Assembly: GCA_039707655.1 (NCBI GenBank)
Contig: CM077676.1
Coordinates: 83,787,895 to 83,851,894, forward strand
Direction of reading: 5' to 3'
Length of the DNA stretch: 64,000 nucleotides
Origin: Elymus sibiricus
Lineage: Eukaryota; Streptophyta; Magnoliopsida; Poales; Poaceae
Part shown: positions 30,095-41,952 of the stretch, in pieces
How the letters are laid out: each line of letters opens with the position of its first letter
Position numbering within the stretch: position 1 is the stretch's first letter
The notes under the pieces: generated by a model
Told to the model about the DNA's origin: nothing
What the model saw: only the letters and a program-made list of their open reading frames with translations
The model's database searches: none
Position numbers and translations under genes: made by a program

Positions 30095-33000
30095 CCTAGA
30101 TTCGCGCCGCCCCGACTGGCCCCGGCTTCCCCGAGCTCTTCCCCCGGCCTCGCTGTAAGCTGACGGCCCTTCGAGGCCTCTCCCCTCACTCCCCGTGCCC
30201 CTTGCATGTTGATCTGCTGGGCTCCGCCCCTAGCTGCCGTCGGCCACCGCCAAACGTCGCCGTTGCCGTCGCACCTGGCCTCCCCGTGCCCAGCTAGTGC
30301 CACTGTCGCGTGCGGGACCCTGTGGCCGACCGAACGCACCGTCTCCCGCTTCGAACCGAGGCCGGGCGGTCGTTTTCGAGGACCGCCGCCGCATCGGGTG
30401 GCTCGCCGGCGTGCACCACGGCGCGCGCGGGCGTTTAAACCACCGGCCGGGCCTCTGACGTGTGGGCCCCGGTGCTAACTGCGGCAGTTAACGCTAATTA
30501 ACCCCCCCCCCCCGCTGACACTGACAGGTGGACCCCTGTGTCTAATTAACCAGATTAACCCACTAACTAAACCCAGTGTCAATGACACCTGGGCCCCACT
30601 GAACAGTAACCCTGGTTGACCAGTCAACCCTTGACTGGGTCAACTGGGCCCCCCCTGGCCCACCTGTCATACTCAGTGGCTAGCTGCTGCTGGGTGTAAA
30701 AAGGATTTTGGCACTGTTCTGGATAATGTGAATTTAATTAATTCCAGTAATTTTCAGATATTGCTAAAATCTTCGGAAATTCGTAGAAAATAATCCGTTG
30801 CTCGGATGGGAAAACTTTCTACATGAAAGTTGCTCAGAAAAATCCCACGAATCCGATCGTGCCGTCTGTTTTCTTGTCGGGACCCTCTACGTAGGTGAAC
30901 CCACAACTTTTTTCCTGTTTCCGGTAAATGAATAGTGCATGCATACCTGCTAATAATTCCAACTTAAATCCTAAAATAACTAAAATGGTTTAGAGATACA
31001 TTTAGGCAACACTGCACTGCATTTTAGCATGTCATGCTCTGTGTTGCCTTTGTCTGGCTTTATTTATTGTTTCTTCCCCCTCTTCTATTCCGATAGCCCC
31101 CGAGACCGACGCAGCTCAGGAGACCGACGACACCACTGACGATCCCTCCTTTGCCGCAAAGCTTCCAGGCAAGCAACCCCCCTTGACGCATGCCAATATC
31201 ACCTATTCTTTCTCCCTCCTGCTTGCATTAGAATCTGCTACTGCTATTGTTTTATCCTATTCTGATGCATAGCCTGTCCTTGTAACTGTTTTTGATACTT
31301 TACCTGATATCCTAAATGCTTAGAATAGGTTGGATGGTAGTGAACCATCTGTGGCCCCTCTTCCTTGCTGTAGCTGCCCCGCTTTAGTACCTGTGCCCCG
31401 ATCGATGTGATCGTCGGGTTGAGACTAGCATATCACCACACACCCCTAGTTGCTCGACGCTGCAGAGCTAACATCGAGTGCCGAGGGTGATACCTCTCAT
31501 CTCACTCCCGATGAAGCCTCTGTAGTACAGCTAGTCGGTTGTGGGTTACCGAGGGTGATTCCTCTTCCCCACCTCCAATGAAGCTTTGTCGGTAACCCCG
31601 CAAGTGTGAATACCATCGAGGGTGATTCCTCCGAGTTCACCTTGTCGGTTACATCTAGTGGGAATCCAACGAGGGTGATTCCTCGGGTTCCTGCTTGATG
31701 TTATGGACACATGGTTACTTGCACTTTATTACTGTTACTTGGTAAAGATGGGTCGGCCCCGAGGGGTACCCGCGAGAGTTATGTTGACGGGTTGACCATG
31801 TGGGTACCCGAGGTGAATACGTGGCACGGCCGGGCATTCATAGCCCTTGCCGTAAGTCCACGAGACGGGGCGATGGGGTCACAGGATCGTGAGTCTCTGC
31901 TCGTTACCGCATGCTCCAAATGCACTAAGGGTTACGATATGTGATCTGAGTAGGCCTCTGGCTTTTTCGCGCTAACTAGCACGTGGGAATAATATGGGTA
32001 CTCGGCGTCGTAGTATCAGACGAAGCTCTTCAGACGTCAGCGGTTGAGCGGCACGCGCCCGGGTTGGACCGTGAAAGCCTGCGCTTGTGTTAAGGGGGCT
32101 AGGTCTGCTCCCGGCTGTCCTCGCAACGCGCAGGAGTGCAAAGTGCGATGGGCCCAAGACCCCAGAGTGCTTAGGATGTAGACCGGCGTGTTGGCCTCTC
32201 TGTTGAGCCTAGGTAGGGCTACGACGTGTCGATAGACCGAGGCCGGGCATCGACTGAGCAAGTGTGTCCGGCCGGAGTTATCGAGCGTGTTGGGTAAGTT
32301 GGTGCACCCCTGCAGGGAAGTATATCTATTTGAATAGCCGTGTCCACGGTAATAGGACGCTCGGAGAATATCCCAATCTTCTACAACTAGAAATGGGTTG
32401 AATATGATAGCTCCGGGATTGCTTTCTCACAGGGAGTCGAGGAAGGATCTCTGGGCGATGTTGATACTTGTTGATACTACTATCTTAATGTACTAATCTG
32501 CACTCTTCTAATGCTGCAAGACCCTGGAGATGCTAGTCTTCGATAGGCTAGGCCTTTCCCTTCTATTCTGGCAATTCTGCAAATCAGTCCACATATACAG
32601 CCTCCCTTTGATAAAGTTGCATATTTAGAATAGATCTGATGTAAGTCTTGCTGAGTACTTTGGATGAGTACTCACGGTTGCTTTGTCTCCCCTTTTCCTA
32701 TATACCCGATTTCCGCAACAGACGATGGAGCCCAGGAGCCTGCTGAGCCAGCTGCCCCAGCCGACGACGACTACTACCACTACTACCCCTCTGGATACTA
32801 CTACTTCGAGGAGCCCTCCGACGACCAGGAGTAGTTAGGAGGCACCTAGGCAGGAGGCCTGCGCCTTTCGATCCAGTGTTTTTATTTTGCCCTGCCTTCT
32901 TAAAGGACTATCTGTTTAACCTTATGTCTGTACTCAGATATCTAATGCTTCCCCTGATGCTTGTATGACATTGAGCTTATGTATTCGAGCCCTCGAGGCC

Positions 33001-33137
33001 CCTGGCTTGTAATATAAAGCTTGTATGACTTTTATTTGTGTTTAGAGTTGTGTTGTGATATCTTCAAGTGAGTCCTTAGGCTTGATCATGTGAATTTGCG
33101 TGTACGATTAGTGCACGATTAAATCGGGGGCGTCACA
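30095..33137 (+). repeat. 5' LTR (truncated) of the LARD-like element
   Basis: It aligns with 37270-40310. Notable contents are a GC-rich start, a C-run at 30503-30512, and four copies of GAGGGTGAT(A/T)CCTC between 31465 and 31690. Near the right end a short frame (GAQEPAEPAAPADDDYYHYY…) resembles a gag/pol-like acidic end but is too short to call. The LTR ends GGGCGTCACA. Confidence 0.78.
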
Positions 33138-33140
33138 AGT

Positions 33141-33153
33141 TGGTATCAGAGCC
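33141..33153 (+). promoter_or_regulatory. primer-binding site (tRNA-iMet type)
   Basis: TGGTATCAGAGCC begins three bases after the 5' LTR and is complementary to the 3' end of initiator tRNA-Met, the usual primer for plant LTR retrotransposons. Confidence 0.85.
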
Positions 33154-36100
33154 GACTGCCTGTAGGACCCCCCTTTCCAACTCCTTGGCCGAAGTTCAGT
33201 CTAGTACTTGTAAAACGATTTTACTAACATGTCTGTGTGGCTTACGGGGCCACGTCGCCAATGGGTGGTATTAGGATCTTTTATTCCTCTTGTTTACTCT
33301 GGGACTCTGATCTCTCATCCTTTCGGGTTAAAGATTTTTGCTGACTCTAACATTAGGTTCTCGTGTTCACGTTCACCCGGAGAGCCCCTTCATTCCAGAT
33401 GATCGCCTGCTTCACAAGAAGATTCTGAAGATACTCTTCGAAGTTTTTCCCGATACCCCTGTGCCACCGCCCTTGCAGTTCCATGCCACCAGTAAGTCCC
33501 CATACATAACTAACCATCCTTGCCATTCGTACCTTCATTCCCAGTTGCTCATGTCATTACAAGATACCCTGAAATACTCTCCGATATTCCGGGAATCCTT
33601 TGTGCCTATTGCCTTGCAGTTCCACTTCCGCCTGTTTACACCTACGGATAATTCCTCACACATACCAGGGATTCGTTCATCCCCAGTTGTCCATGTGTTT
33701 TGCAAAATTCTTCGAAATGCTATTTGATCTCCCGAGAATCCTCTGCAACCTATTGCTTTGGGAAGTCTTGTCTGTCTGCATTATGGTTAATTCCATATGT
33801 CTATCAATATTCATTGACATCCTTTGTCGTTATCGTTTTGCGTCCCTTGATTCAATATGTTGCGAATGCACGCAATCCTCAGTTGATCACTAAGAATTCG
33901 TCCTTCCGGCTCAGACGTCATGTTGGACATGAGTTGGTTCTCGGCCATTCAAGTTGCAATTGATTGTCCATCTAAGTCTATTCAACCTACCCATCTTTTG
34001 ATCAGAGCGTCTGCTTCTGATCCTTCGTTTTGGAAATCATAAATTCCTTTGTATTTAAGCGTCGAATCATTCAGATGCTTATATAATCCGATCCCTTTGC
34101 ATTCCCTCTTCTTCTGGTTGAGTACCGATACTCCCCTCAGATCCTTTGCCGACCACCTGATCTTTTGTTGGATTATTATCCGACAGTGTCCTTCATATTC
34201 AACCACTCCTATTACATCCTTGCTGCTTATGAGTCTGTACTCAACAATGTCATTCCCAGCCGACCGTCTGCATAATCATTGTGCTAATCTTAATCGTGCT
34301 ACCTGGTCCTCCTTTTCGGCGCACATTTCTGACAAATGGGCTAAGCCTGTCCAGTTTACTCGTCCTTTTGCCCGGGGAATCTACTTGCCACTCCTCGCTT
34401 TGGAAATCGTGATCCCTCTGAATTTTATACTTGGGTTATTCAAGTGTTTCCTTAATCCGATGTCCTTGCCTCCCGTCCTTTCTCGAGGGACACTCTTTTG
34501 GAACCAGTGGTTTAAACCTTACTCAGTTAGTTCCCACGGATCACTCGATTCCTTTTATGGGTAATTATCCGACCGATTCTTTCCTATTCTAGGAACCTTA
34601 TCGGTACCTCCCCCGTTACAAATGCCTTTGGCACTGTGGCATCCTCTACTTCTTGCCGTCTGCATATCCGCCCTACTTGCATGGCATGGAGAGGCAGTGC
34701 ATGCTTTCTCCATAATGCCCTGGGACTGACTACTGACCAGGACATGTCACGTAACCATGCATAAAGATCTCTGCAAGACGGAACACTGACTGAGGGCACT
34801 GTTTACATCGCATCAGTTTGAAAACAACACCATCCGTGTGAACCCGAAAATTTTCACGAGTCCTACTCTTCTGTTGATTCGTCAGACAAATTTCAACACC
34901 CGAGAACTCCGCCAAGTGACTCGAATTCATACCGTGGTTCATTTCCCCTAGTAATTTTGTTGCTGGGAAATTTGAACTCGGTCATGTCATTTCTAGCCTG
35001 CCGGCTACATTCTTATCTTGCTACCTTTGACCGTGCTACCTCGTTCTTCCTTGGTGCATGAATTCTTCCGACCGTGAGCAAGGCTTACGGCGAGTTTTCA
35101 ACATCTTTTTGTTGACTTGAAAAGCAACTCCGCTTTCGAGCTTGCATCTTATTTGTTGTTCCATAACTTTCCACTTCGTCATTCCCTTGCTGGATGTCAT
35201 CGCTGTTCGATTGCATCCTCTTGAAACCTCTCGACAAATGTGTCGCGATCATCGTCAACCTTTTGATTTCTTCCGAGATGTCAATTGAATTCATGGTGAG
35301 AAATACCATCCTTGCCCCTCGATGATTTGAGTTATCATCGACAACATCCCTGACTTCTTGCCAACACAGACTTGGTCATGTTTTTGATTATACCTTACGT
35401 TCAATGATATTCCTGAAATCGTTCCTTTGAACTTCTCGAGATCTTCAGACCCAATCTTTACCTTGACACCATATCATTGCCACCCCGAAGCATGACTGTG
35501 GTGCTCCGTACATCAACAAGAACATTGGAAGCGCAATGCTAAGTGTTTCTTGATCTGTTATCCACACACCATTGTATGGATAACATCATGACTTCCCTTG
35601 CCCCTTTATCTAAATGGTGATGTACTTGTTGTCCTGATATGTATATCATGCTCTGCTTTTCCTTGGAAAGGATATACTCCCAATGCTCGTGTATGAACAC
35701 ATTTTCCTTTCCCTTCGTCTGTTTAACCTTTCTTGTGATTGGTATGATCTAAGCAGTAATAATTCTCTGCTTATGAAAACACCTCGGTGTACAACTCTGT
35801 CAGTAACACCATGTTACTATCGTTGATGACATTCCGGTAACCACCTGTGGACGAGAACTTTGCCTATTGGTCCGCCTCGTTTCAACGAGCAGGAAAATGG
35901 TTCTCTTCGTCCCCCGCCCTTGGTACCGACGTTGTTGCCGACATAGCTGACAAGCTATCTTCTGACATGCCTTGTTGTCGTGACTGTATAAGATGTCACC
36001 GTCCTCCCTACTTTTGATCCACCCCCACCACAGTTCCACAGGATCGTAACCTGGCTCTTCTGTACATCCTGGATTCCAAAGTATTCTTTGCACCTGGCTT

Positions 36101-36380
36101 CGTATGTAATTCACGAGCTAATTTCCTTACCATGTTTCACTCCGGTATCAGATGTAACATTACTCTTCGTTGCTCTGAAACCCTTCATCACCTGTTTTAG
36201 GCATCAGCTGGATGCCTGCCTGATTGAAACTTGTTGAACCTCCTTACATCACTCTCGATACGTTCCCAGATGCTTCTAAACCTCCTTCCCTGATACTAGT
36301 ACCGGAGGCCATTCCTTCCAGACCTCCGTCCCTATACCCCCTTACTCCACCGCTTAAATCTCGGGACGAGATTTCTTGTA

Positions 36381-36392
36381 GTGGAGGAGAAT
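36381..36392 (+). promoter_or_regulatory. polypurine tract of the LARD-like element
   Basis: GTGGAGGAGAAT lies directly before TGTAACACCCCC, where the 3' LTR begins. This is the expected site for plus-strand priming. Confidence 0.7.
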
Positions 36393-39300
36393 TGTAACAC
36401 CCCCAGTATCACACTACAGTGATCTCCCTCTAATAGTGGCCATGTCATCATGATCATCATGCTAATCTGCCTCTTGTCCAAAATCAAAGTCAAATTCAAA
36501 TTCAAATTGCATGTCAAATATTTGCTTCATCTGTCATGCCATCAAAATAGTTCATCCTAAGGCAAATAATCCCTAGATATTTGTCATGTTGAAACCAACA
36601 TTTTTGGAATTCCCAAATTGCCCCTGGGAATTTATTTTCTGGTCTAGCAGCATTTTAAATGGCCTTTTCATTTTCTAAAAATGCTTGGACATCTCCTTTT
36701 GGCCCCAAACTTTTTGTGCAGTCTCACAATATTATCAACAATTTATGTGCCAAGTTTCACACTCAGCAAAAATCATTTGCTACTCTATCTAATTGGAAAA
36801 CAGTGGCTATTTCCTTTTTCGGAAAGAAAAGGCAGAAAAGCTCATGTGCCCTCTGGCCCAGCAGGGCCCAAGCGCTAGCCTAGCCCATCCCGCACCTTTC
36901 TCCCTCCTCCCCACCTGCTCCCCTCCTCGTGGCGGCGCCAGAGCCGCCCCGATCGCCGATGCGCCGCGCGTCGCCCATCTGCGGGCTCCTCCAACGCGGA
37001 TAAGGCCGCCGTCTCACCTGCTCCCCTCGGACGCCTCCGTCACTCCCCCCCCCTCTCTCCCTCGTGCTCTCTCTCCCTCGAGCTCCACCGAACGGGCCGT
37101 CGCCGCAGCGGCTCGTCCGCGTGGCCACCGGCCGCCCCACACCTCCTGCTGATGCCCAGAAGAGCTGCCGTCGACCGCCGCATCCGGTACGGGCACTCAT
37201 TTGCCCAGAGCCGCGTCGAAGCTTCGCCATCGGCCGGTCCCCTTCATCGGCATCCGCCACCGCTCGCCACCGATTTGCGCCGCCCCGACTGGCCCCGGCT
37301 TCCCCGAGCTCTTCCCCCGGCCTCGCTGTAAGCTGACGGCCCTTCGAGGCCTCTCCCCTCTCTCCCCGTGCCCCTTGCGCATTGATCTGCTGGGCTCCGC
37401 CCCTAGCCGCCGTCGGCCGCCGCCAAACGTCGCCGTTGCCGTCGCACCTGGCCTCCCCATGCCCAGCTAGTGCCACTGTCGCGTGCGGGACCCTGTGGCC
37501 GACCGAACGCGCCGTCTCCCGCTTCGAACCGAGGCCGGGCGGTCGTTTTCTAGGACCGCCGTTGCGTCGGGTGGCTCGCCGGCGTGCACCACGGCGCGCG
37601 CGGGCGTTTAAACCGCCGGCCGGGCCTCTGACGTGTGGGCCCCGGTGCTAACTGCGGCAGTTAAAGCTAATTACCCCCCCCCCCCCCCCGCTGACATTGA
37701 CAGGTGGACCCCTGTGTCTAATTAACCAGAATAACCCACTAACTAAACCCAGTGTCAATGACACCTGGGCCCCACTGAACAGTAACCCTGGTTGACCAGT
37801 TAACCCTTGACTGGGTTAACTGGGCCCCCCCCTGGCCCACCTGTCATACTCAGTGGCTAGCTGCTGCTGGGTATAAAAAGGATTTTGGCACTGTTCTGGA
37901 TAATATGAATTTAATTAATTCCAGTAATTTTCAGATATTGCTAAAATCTTCGGAAATTCATAGAAAATAATCCGTAGCTCGGATGGGAAAACTTTCTACA
38001 TGAAAGTTGCTCAGAAAAATCCAACGAATCCGATCGTGCCATCTGTTTTCTTGTCGGGACCCTCTACGTAGGTGAACCCGCAACTTTTTGCCTGTTACCG
38101 GTAGATGAATAGTGCATGCATACCTGCTAAGAATTCCAACTTAAATCCTAAAATAACTAAAATGGTTTAAAGATACATTTAGGCAACCCTGCACTGCATT
38201 TTAGCATGTCATGCTCTGTGTTGCCTTTGTCTGCCTTTATTTATTGTTTCTTCCCACTTTTCTATTCCGATAGAGCCCGAGACTGACGCAGCTCAGGAGA
38301 CCGACGACACCACTGACGATCCCTCCTTTGCCGCAGAGCTTCCAGGCAAGCAACCCCCCTTGACGCATGCCAATATCACCTATTCTTTCTCCCTCCTGCT
38401 TGCATTAGAATCTGCTACTGCTATTGTTTTATCCTATTCTGATGCATAGCCTGTCCTTGTAACTGTTTTTGATACTTTACCTGATATCCTAAATGCTTAG
38501 AATAGGTTGGATGGTAGTGAACCATCTGTGGCCCCTCTTCCTTGCTGTAGCTGCCCCGCTTTAGTACCTGTGCCCCGATCGATGTGATCGTCGGGCTGAG
38601 ACCAGCATATCACCACACACCCCTAGTTGCTCGACGCTGCAGAGCTAACATCGAGTGCCGAGGGTGATACCTCTCATCTCACTCCCGATGAAGCCTCTGT
38701 AGTACAGCTAGTCGGTTGTGGGTTACCGAGGGTGATTCCTCTTCCCCACCTCCGATGAAGCTTTGTCGGTAACCCCGCAAGTGTGAATACCATCGAGGGT
38801 GATTCCTCCGGGTTCACCTTGTCGGTTACATCTAGTGGGAATCCAACGAGGGTGATTGCTCGGGTTCCTGCTTGATGTTATGGACACACGGTTACTTGCA
38901 CTTTATTACTGTTACTTGGTAAAGACGGATCGGCCCCGAGGGGTACCCGCGAGAGTTATGTTGACGGGTTGACTATGAGGGTCCCCGAGGTGAATACGTG
39001 GCACGGCCGGGCATTCTTAGCCCTTGCCGTAAGTCCACGAGACGGGGCGACGCGGTCACAGCATCGTGAGTCTCTGCTCGTTACCGCGCGCTCCAAATGC
39101 ACTAAGGATTAGGATATGTGATCTGAGTAGGCCTCTGGCCTTTTCGCGCTAACCAGCACGTGGGAATAATATGGGTACTCGGCGTCGTAGTATCAGCCGA
39201 AGCTCTTCAGACGTCAGCGGTTGAGCGGCACGCGCCTGGGTTGGACCGTGAAAGCCTGCGCTTGTATTAAGGGGGCTAGGTCTGCTCCCGGCCGTCCTCG

Positions 39301-40310
39301 CAACGCGCAGGGGTGCAAAGGGCAATGGGCCCAAGACCCCTGAGTGCTTAGGATGTAGACCGGCGTGCTGGCCTCTCTGTTGAGGCTAGGTAGGGCTACG
39401 ACGTGTCGATAGACCGAGGCCGGGCATCGACTGAGCAAGTGTCCGGCCGGAGTTATCGAGCGTGTTGGGTAAGTTGGTGCACCCCTGCAGGGAAGAATAT
39501 CTATTCGAATAGCCGTGTCCACGGTAACAGGACGCTCGGAGAATATCCCGATCTTCTACAACTAGAAATGGGTTGAATATGATAGCTCCGGGAGTGCTTT
39601 CTCGCAGGGAGTCGAGGAAGGATCTCTGGGCGATGTTGATACTTGTTGTTACTACTATATTAATGTACTAATCTGCACTCTTCTAATGCTGCAAGACCCT
39701 GGAGATGCTAGTCTTCGATAGGCTAGGCTTTTCCCTTCTATTCTGGCAATTCTGCAAATCAGTCCACATATACAGCCTCCCTTTGATAAAGTTGCATATT
39801 TAGAATAGATCTGATGTAAGTCTTGCTGAGTACTTTGGATGAGTACTCACGGTTGCTTTGTCTCCCCTTTTCCTATATACCCGATTGCCGACAGACGATG
39901 GAGCCCAGGAGCCTGCTGAGCCAGCTGCCCCAGCCGACGACGACTACTACTACTACTACCCCTCTGGATACTACTACTTCGAGGAGCCCTCCGACGACCA
40001 GGAGTAGTTAGGAGGCACCCAGGCAGGAGGCCTGCGCCTTTCGATCCACTGTTTTTATTTTTCCCCGCCTTCTTAAAGACCTATCTGTTTAACCTTATGT
40101 CTGTACTCAGATATCTAATGCTTCCGCTGATGCTTGTATGACATGGAGCTTATGTATTCGAGCCCTCGAGGCCCCTGGCTTGTAATATAAAGCTTGTATG
40201 ACTTTTATTTGTGTTTAGAGTTGTGTTGTGATATCTTCAAGTGAGTCTTTAGGCTTGATCGTGTGCATTTGCGTATATGATTAGTGCACGATTAAGTCGG
40301 GGGCGTCACA
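36393..40310 (+). repeat. 3' LTR (complete) of the LARD-like element
   Basis: It begins TGTAACACCCCCAGTATCAC and ends GGGGGCGTCACA, 3918 bp with TG…CA ends. The first 877 bp (36393-37269), absent from the left copy, include the GC-rich block 36890-37270. A C-run lies at 37674-37689. The open frames in this LTR are strand-symmetric and GC-driven, so I call no gene. Confidence 0.8.
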
Positions 40311-40577
40311 AGTTGGAGATGCCCTTAGTAGTTATGGCAATTCGCCATTTGCAAAAAGGTGTAGTTTTCTTCCAAATCAGTAGGCAAAGCTTATATATCT
40401 GTCATAAGAGCTACTCCCTCCATCCGGGTTTATTCGGCCCTCCGACCAAAACACAAGTAACAAGGTAATCTATTAACTACTGTATGCTTAGCTTAGGCAG
40501 TAAATAAAATGAATTAATCGCTGACCTGTAACTGCTCTATAAGGGCGCTCGCTGCAAGCTGGCCAGCGCAAAAGTCT

Positions 40578-41360
40578 GTGATGCATGGCCCTTGGTCAAG
40601 GAAAGAACCGCATGCATTGTTTAGTAATGCGCAAAAGTTGATCTATCGCTTCGGCTATCCACACAGTATCATCATAGACAATGGAACCAATCTGTTCAAA
40701 GGAGTCATGAAGCAGTTCTGTCAACAGGAGCACATCCGGCTTGACTTAGCATCGGTTGCGCATCCTCAGTCCAATGGGCAAGCGGAGAGAGCTAATCAGG
40801 AATTGCAGCGAGGGATAAAACCCAGGCTCATGGTGCCTTTACAATGCACGCCTGGCTGCTAGGAAGAAGAGTTACCTGCAGTACTTTAGAGCATACGCAC
40901 TACTCCCAACAGGTCGACAAGCTATACGCCGTTTTTACTGGTCTATGGTGTAGAGGCTGTACTTCCAATTGATATTCATCATGACTCTCCCCGAGTGGTG
41001 GCTTATGTGGAGGCTGATAATGAACAAGCTCGCCAAGACGCTCTTGATGCTCTGAAAGAAGAACGCGAGCTTGCCGCGTCCAGATCAACAATTTATCAAC
41101 AAGACCCACGTCGCTATCATAGTCGTAGAGTACGAAACCGTATCTTTCAGGAAGGTGACTTACTGCTTCATCTGATACAAGACCAGACATTCATGCATAA
41201 GCTTTCGCCTCCTTGGAAAGGACCCTTCGTTATCAGCAAGAATCTCAACAACGGGTTATATTACCTGGTTGATATACGTGAAGCAGATAAATCATGTCAC
41301 TCTGAGGAAGAGGGAAGCCGGCCCTGGAACATTGCATATCTCCGGCCATATTATACCTAA
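40578..41360 (+). pseudogene. gypsy integrase, C-terminal half, frameshifted
   Basis: The first part carries the integrase core end (SIIIDNGTNLFKGVM; VAHPQSNGQAERANQELQ), with the second Asp and the catalytic Glu visible. After a stop and at least one frameshift near 40830-40990, the frame at 40995-41360 carries the C-terminal chromatin-side domain (VEADNEQARQDALDALKEER; RRYHSRRVRNRIFQEGDLL; PWKGPFVISKNLNNGLYYLV) and ends PWNIAYLRPYYT then TAA. The reverse transcriptase is missing. 41361-41952 after it is untranslated, with an (ACAT)n microsatellite at 41861-41890. Confidence 0.78.
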
Positions 41361-41860
41361 GTCACAGACTGGACAGTATCTTTTGCACATACCTTCATCA
41401 TGTATATACATATTATGATCAATGAAATAAAGCCGGCATCTCTGTATAAGAGAGTTTGTCGTTTCGCCTCAAAATTGTGTATTGAGTCTTTCTTCTTTGA
41501 TCATCGGTTACTTGGGGGCTTCCAACTCATCGAGTTTAGCTTTAACATCCCTTTTAACCCGGCGAAAGGCCAAACTTTACTTGGTTAAACCTGCCTATTA
41601 GCAAGATGCTACTCCGAAAAGGTGACCCGACGTACGCCTGATGGGTCAATCACAGAGGTGACCCTGAACTCATCAAAGTTAAAACGCTAGTTGGTCACGT
41701 GAGATCCGGCTTTCAGAAAGTTAGGATAAACCATAAGAGGCTAACAAGCCTGCTTCATGAAAGCGAATCAGCTCCGAGCCTCGAAAGCCGGTCTTTTCAG
41801 TCGTGCTTTGCAAGCTGGCTATTAAATTTTCTGTTTTGCATTTTTATTATCTTTGCATAC

Positions 41861-41890
41861 ATGCATACATACATACATACATACATACAT
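41861..41890 (+). repeat. (ACAT)n microsatellite
   Basis: About seven uninterrupted ACAT units lie shortly before the Copia 5' LTR. Confidence 0.85.
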
Positions 41891-41952
41891 GGCATCTATC
41901 TTTTGCTAACAGTTGTTTTTGTTCATCAAAACGGCAACATGATTGCCGGATT

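Larger units (their letters stand above)
33138..36392 (+). other. non-coding internal domain of the LARD-like element
   Basis: No protein domain is recognisable on either strand; the open frames are short and unlike gag, protease, reverse transcriptase or integrase. The sequence is C/T-rich on the plus strand with loosely repeated phrases (CTTGCAGTTCCA(T/C)… near 33473 and 33610; TTCGAAGTTTTTCCC). It is either extremely decayed pol or the non-coding interior typical of LARDs; its even texture favours the second. Confidence 0.55.
30095..40310 (+). mobile_element. LARD-like gypsy retrotransposon, 5' LTR truncated
   Basis: Two direct repeats of about 3.04 kb (30095-33137 and 37270-40310) are roughly 97% identical by reading. 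The right repeat extends further left to a polypurine tract at 36381-36392, making a full LTR of 3918 bp. After the left LTR comes a primer-binding site (TGGTATCAGAGCC). The internal part (33138-36392, 3.26 kb) has no coding frame that I can relate to gag or pol. Long LTRs with a short non-coding interior define LARDs (large retrotransposon derivatives) known from Triticeae. It would need another element's proteins to move. The first 877 bp of the 5' LTR are missing at the junction with the mobile-domain gene. Confidence 0.78.

Noticed and set aside
36880..37660. Frames of 80-200 codons in the GC-rich start of the long LTR, both strands
   Set aside because: Strand-symmetric, low-complexity Arg/Ala/Pro/Gly composition, partly duplicated in the other LTR; no domain.
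40311..40316. AGTTGG after the 3' LTR, identical to the six bases after the 5' LTR
   Set aside because: It cannot be a target duplication, because one copy lies inside the element (before the primer-binding site). Probably chance, or a hint of an odd 3' boundary, but not enough to build on.
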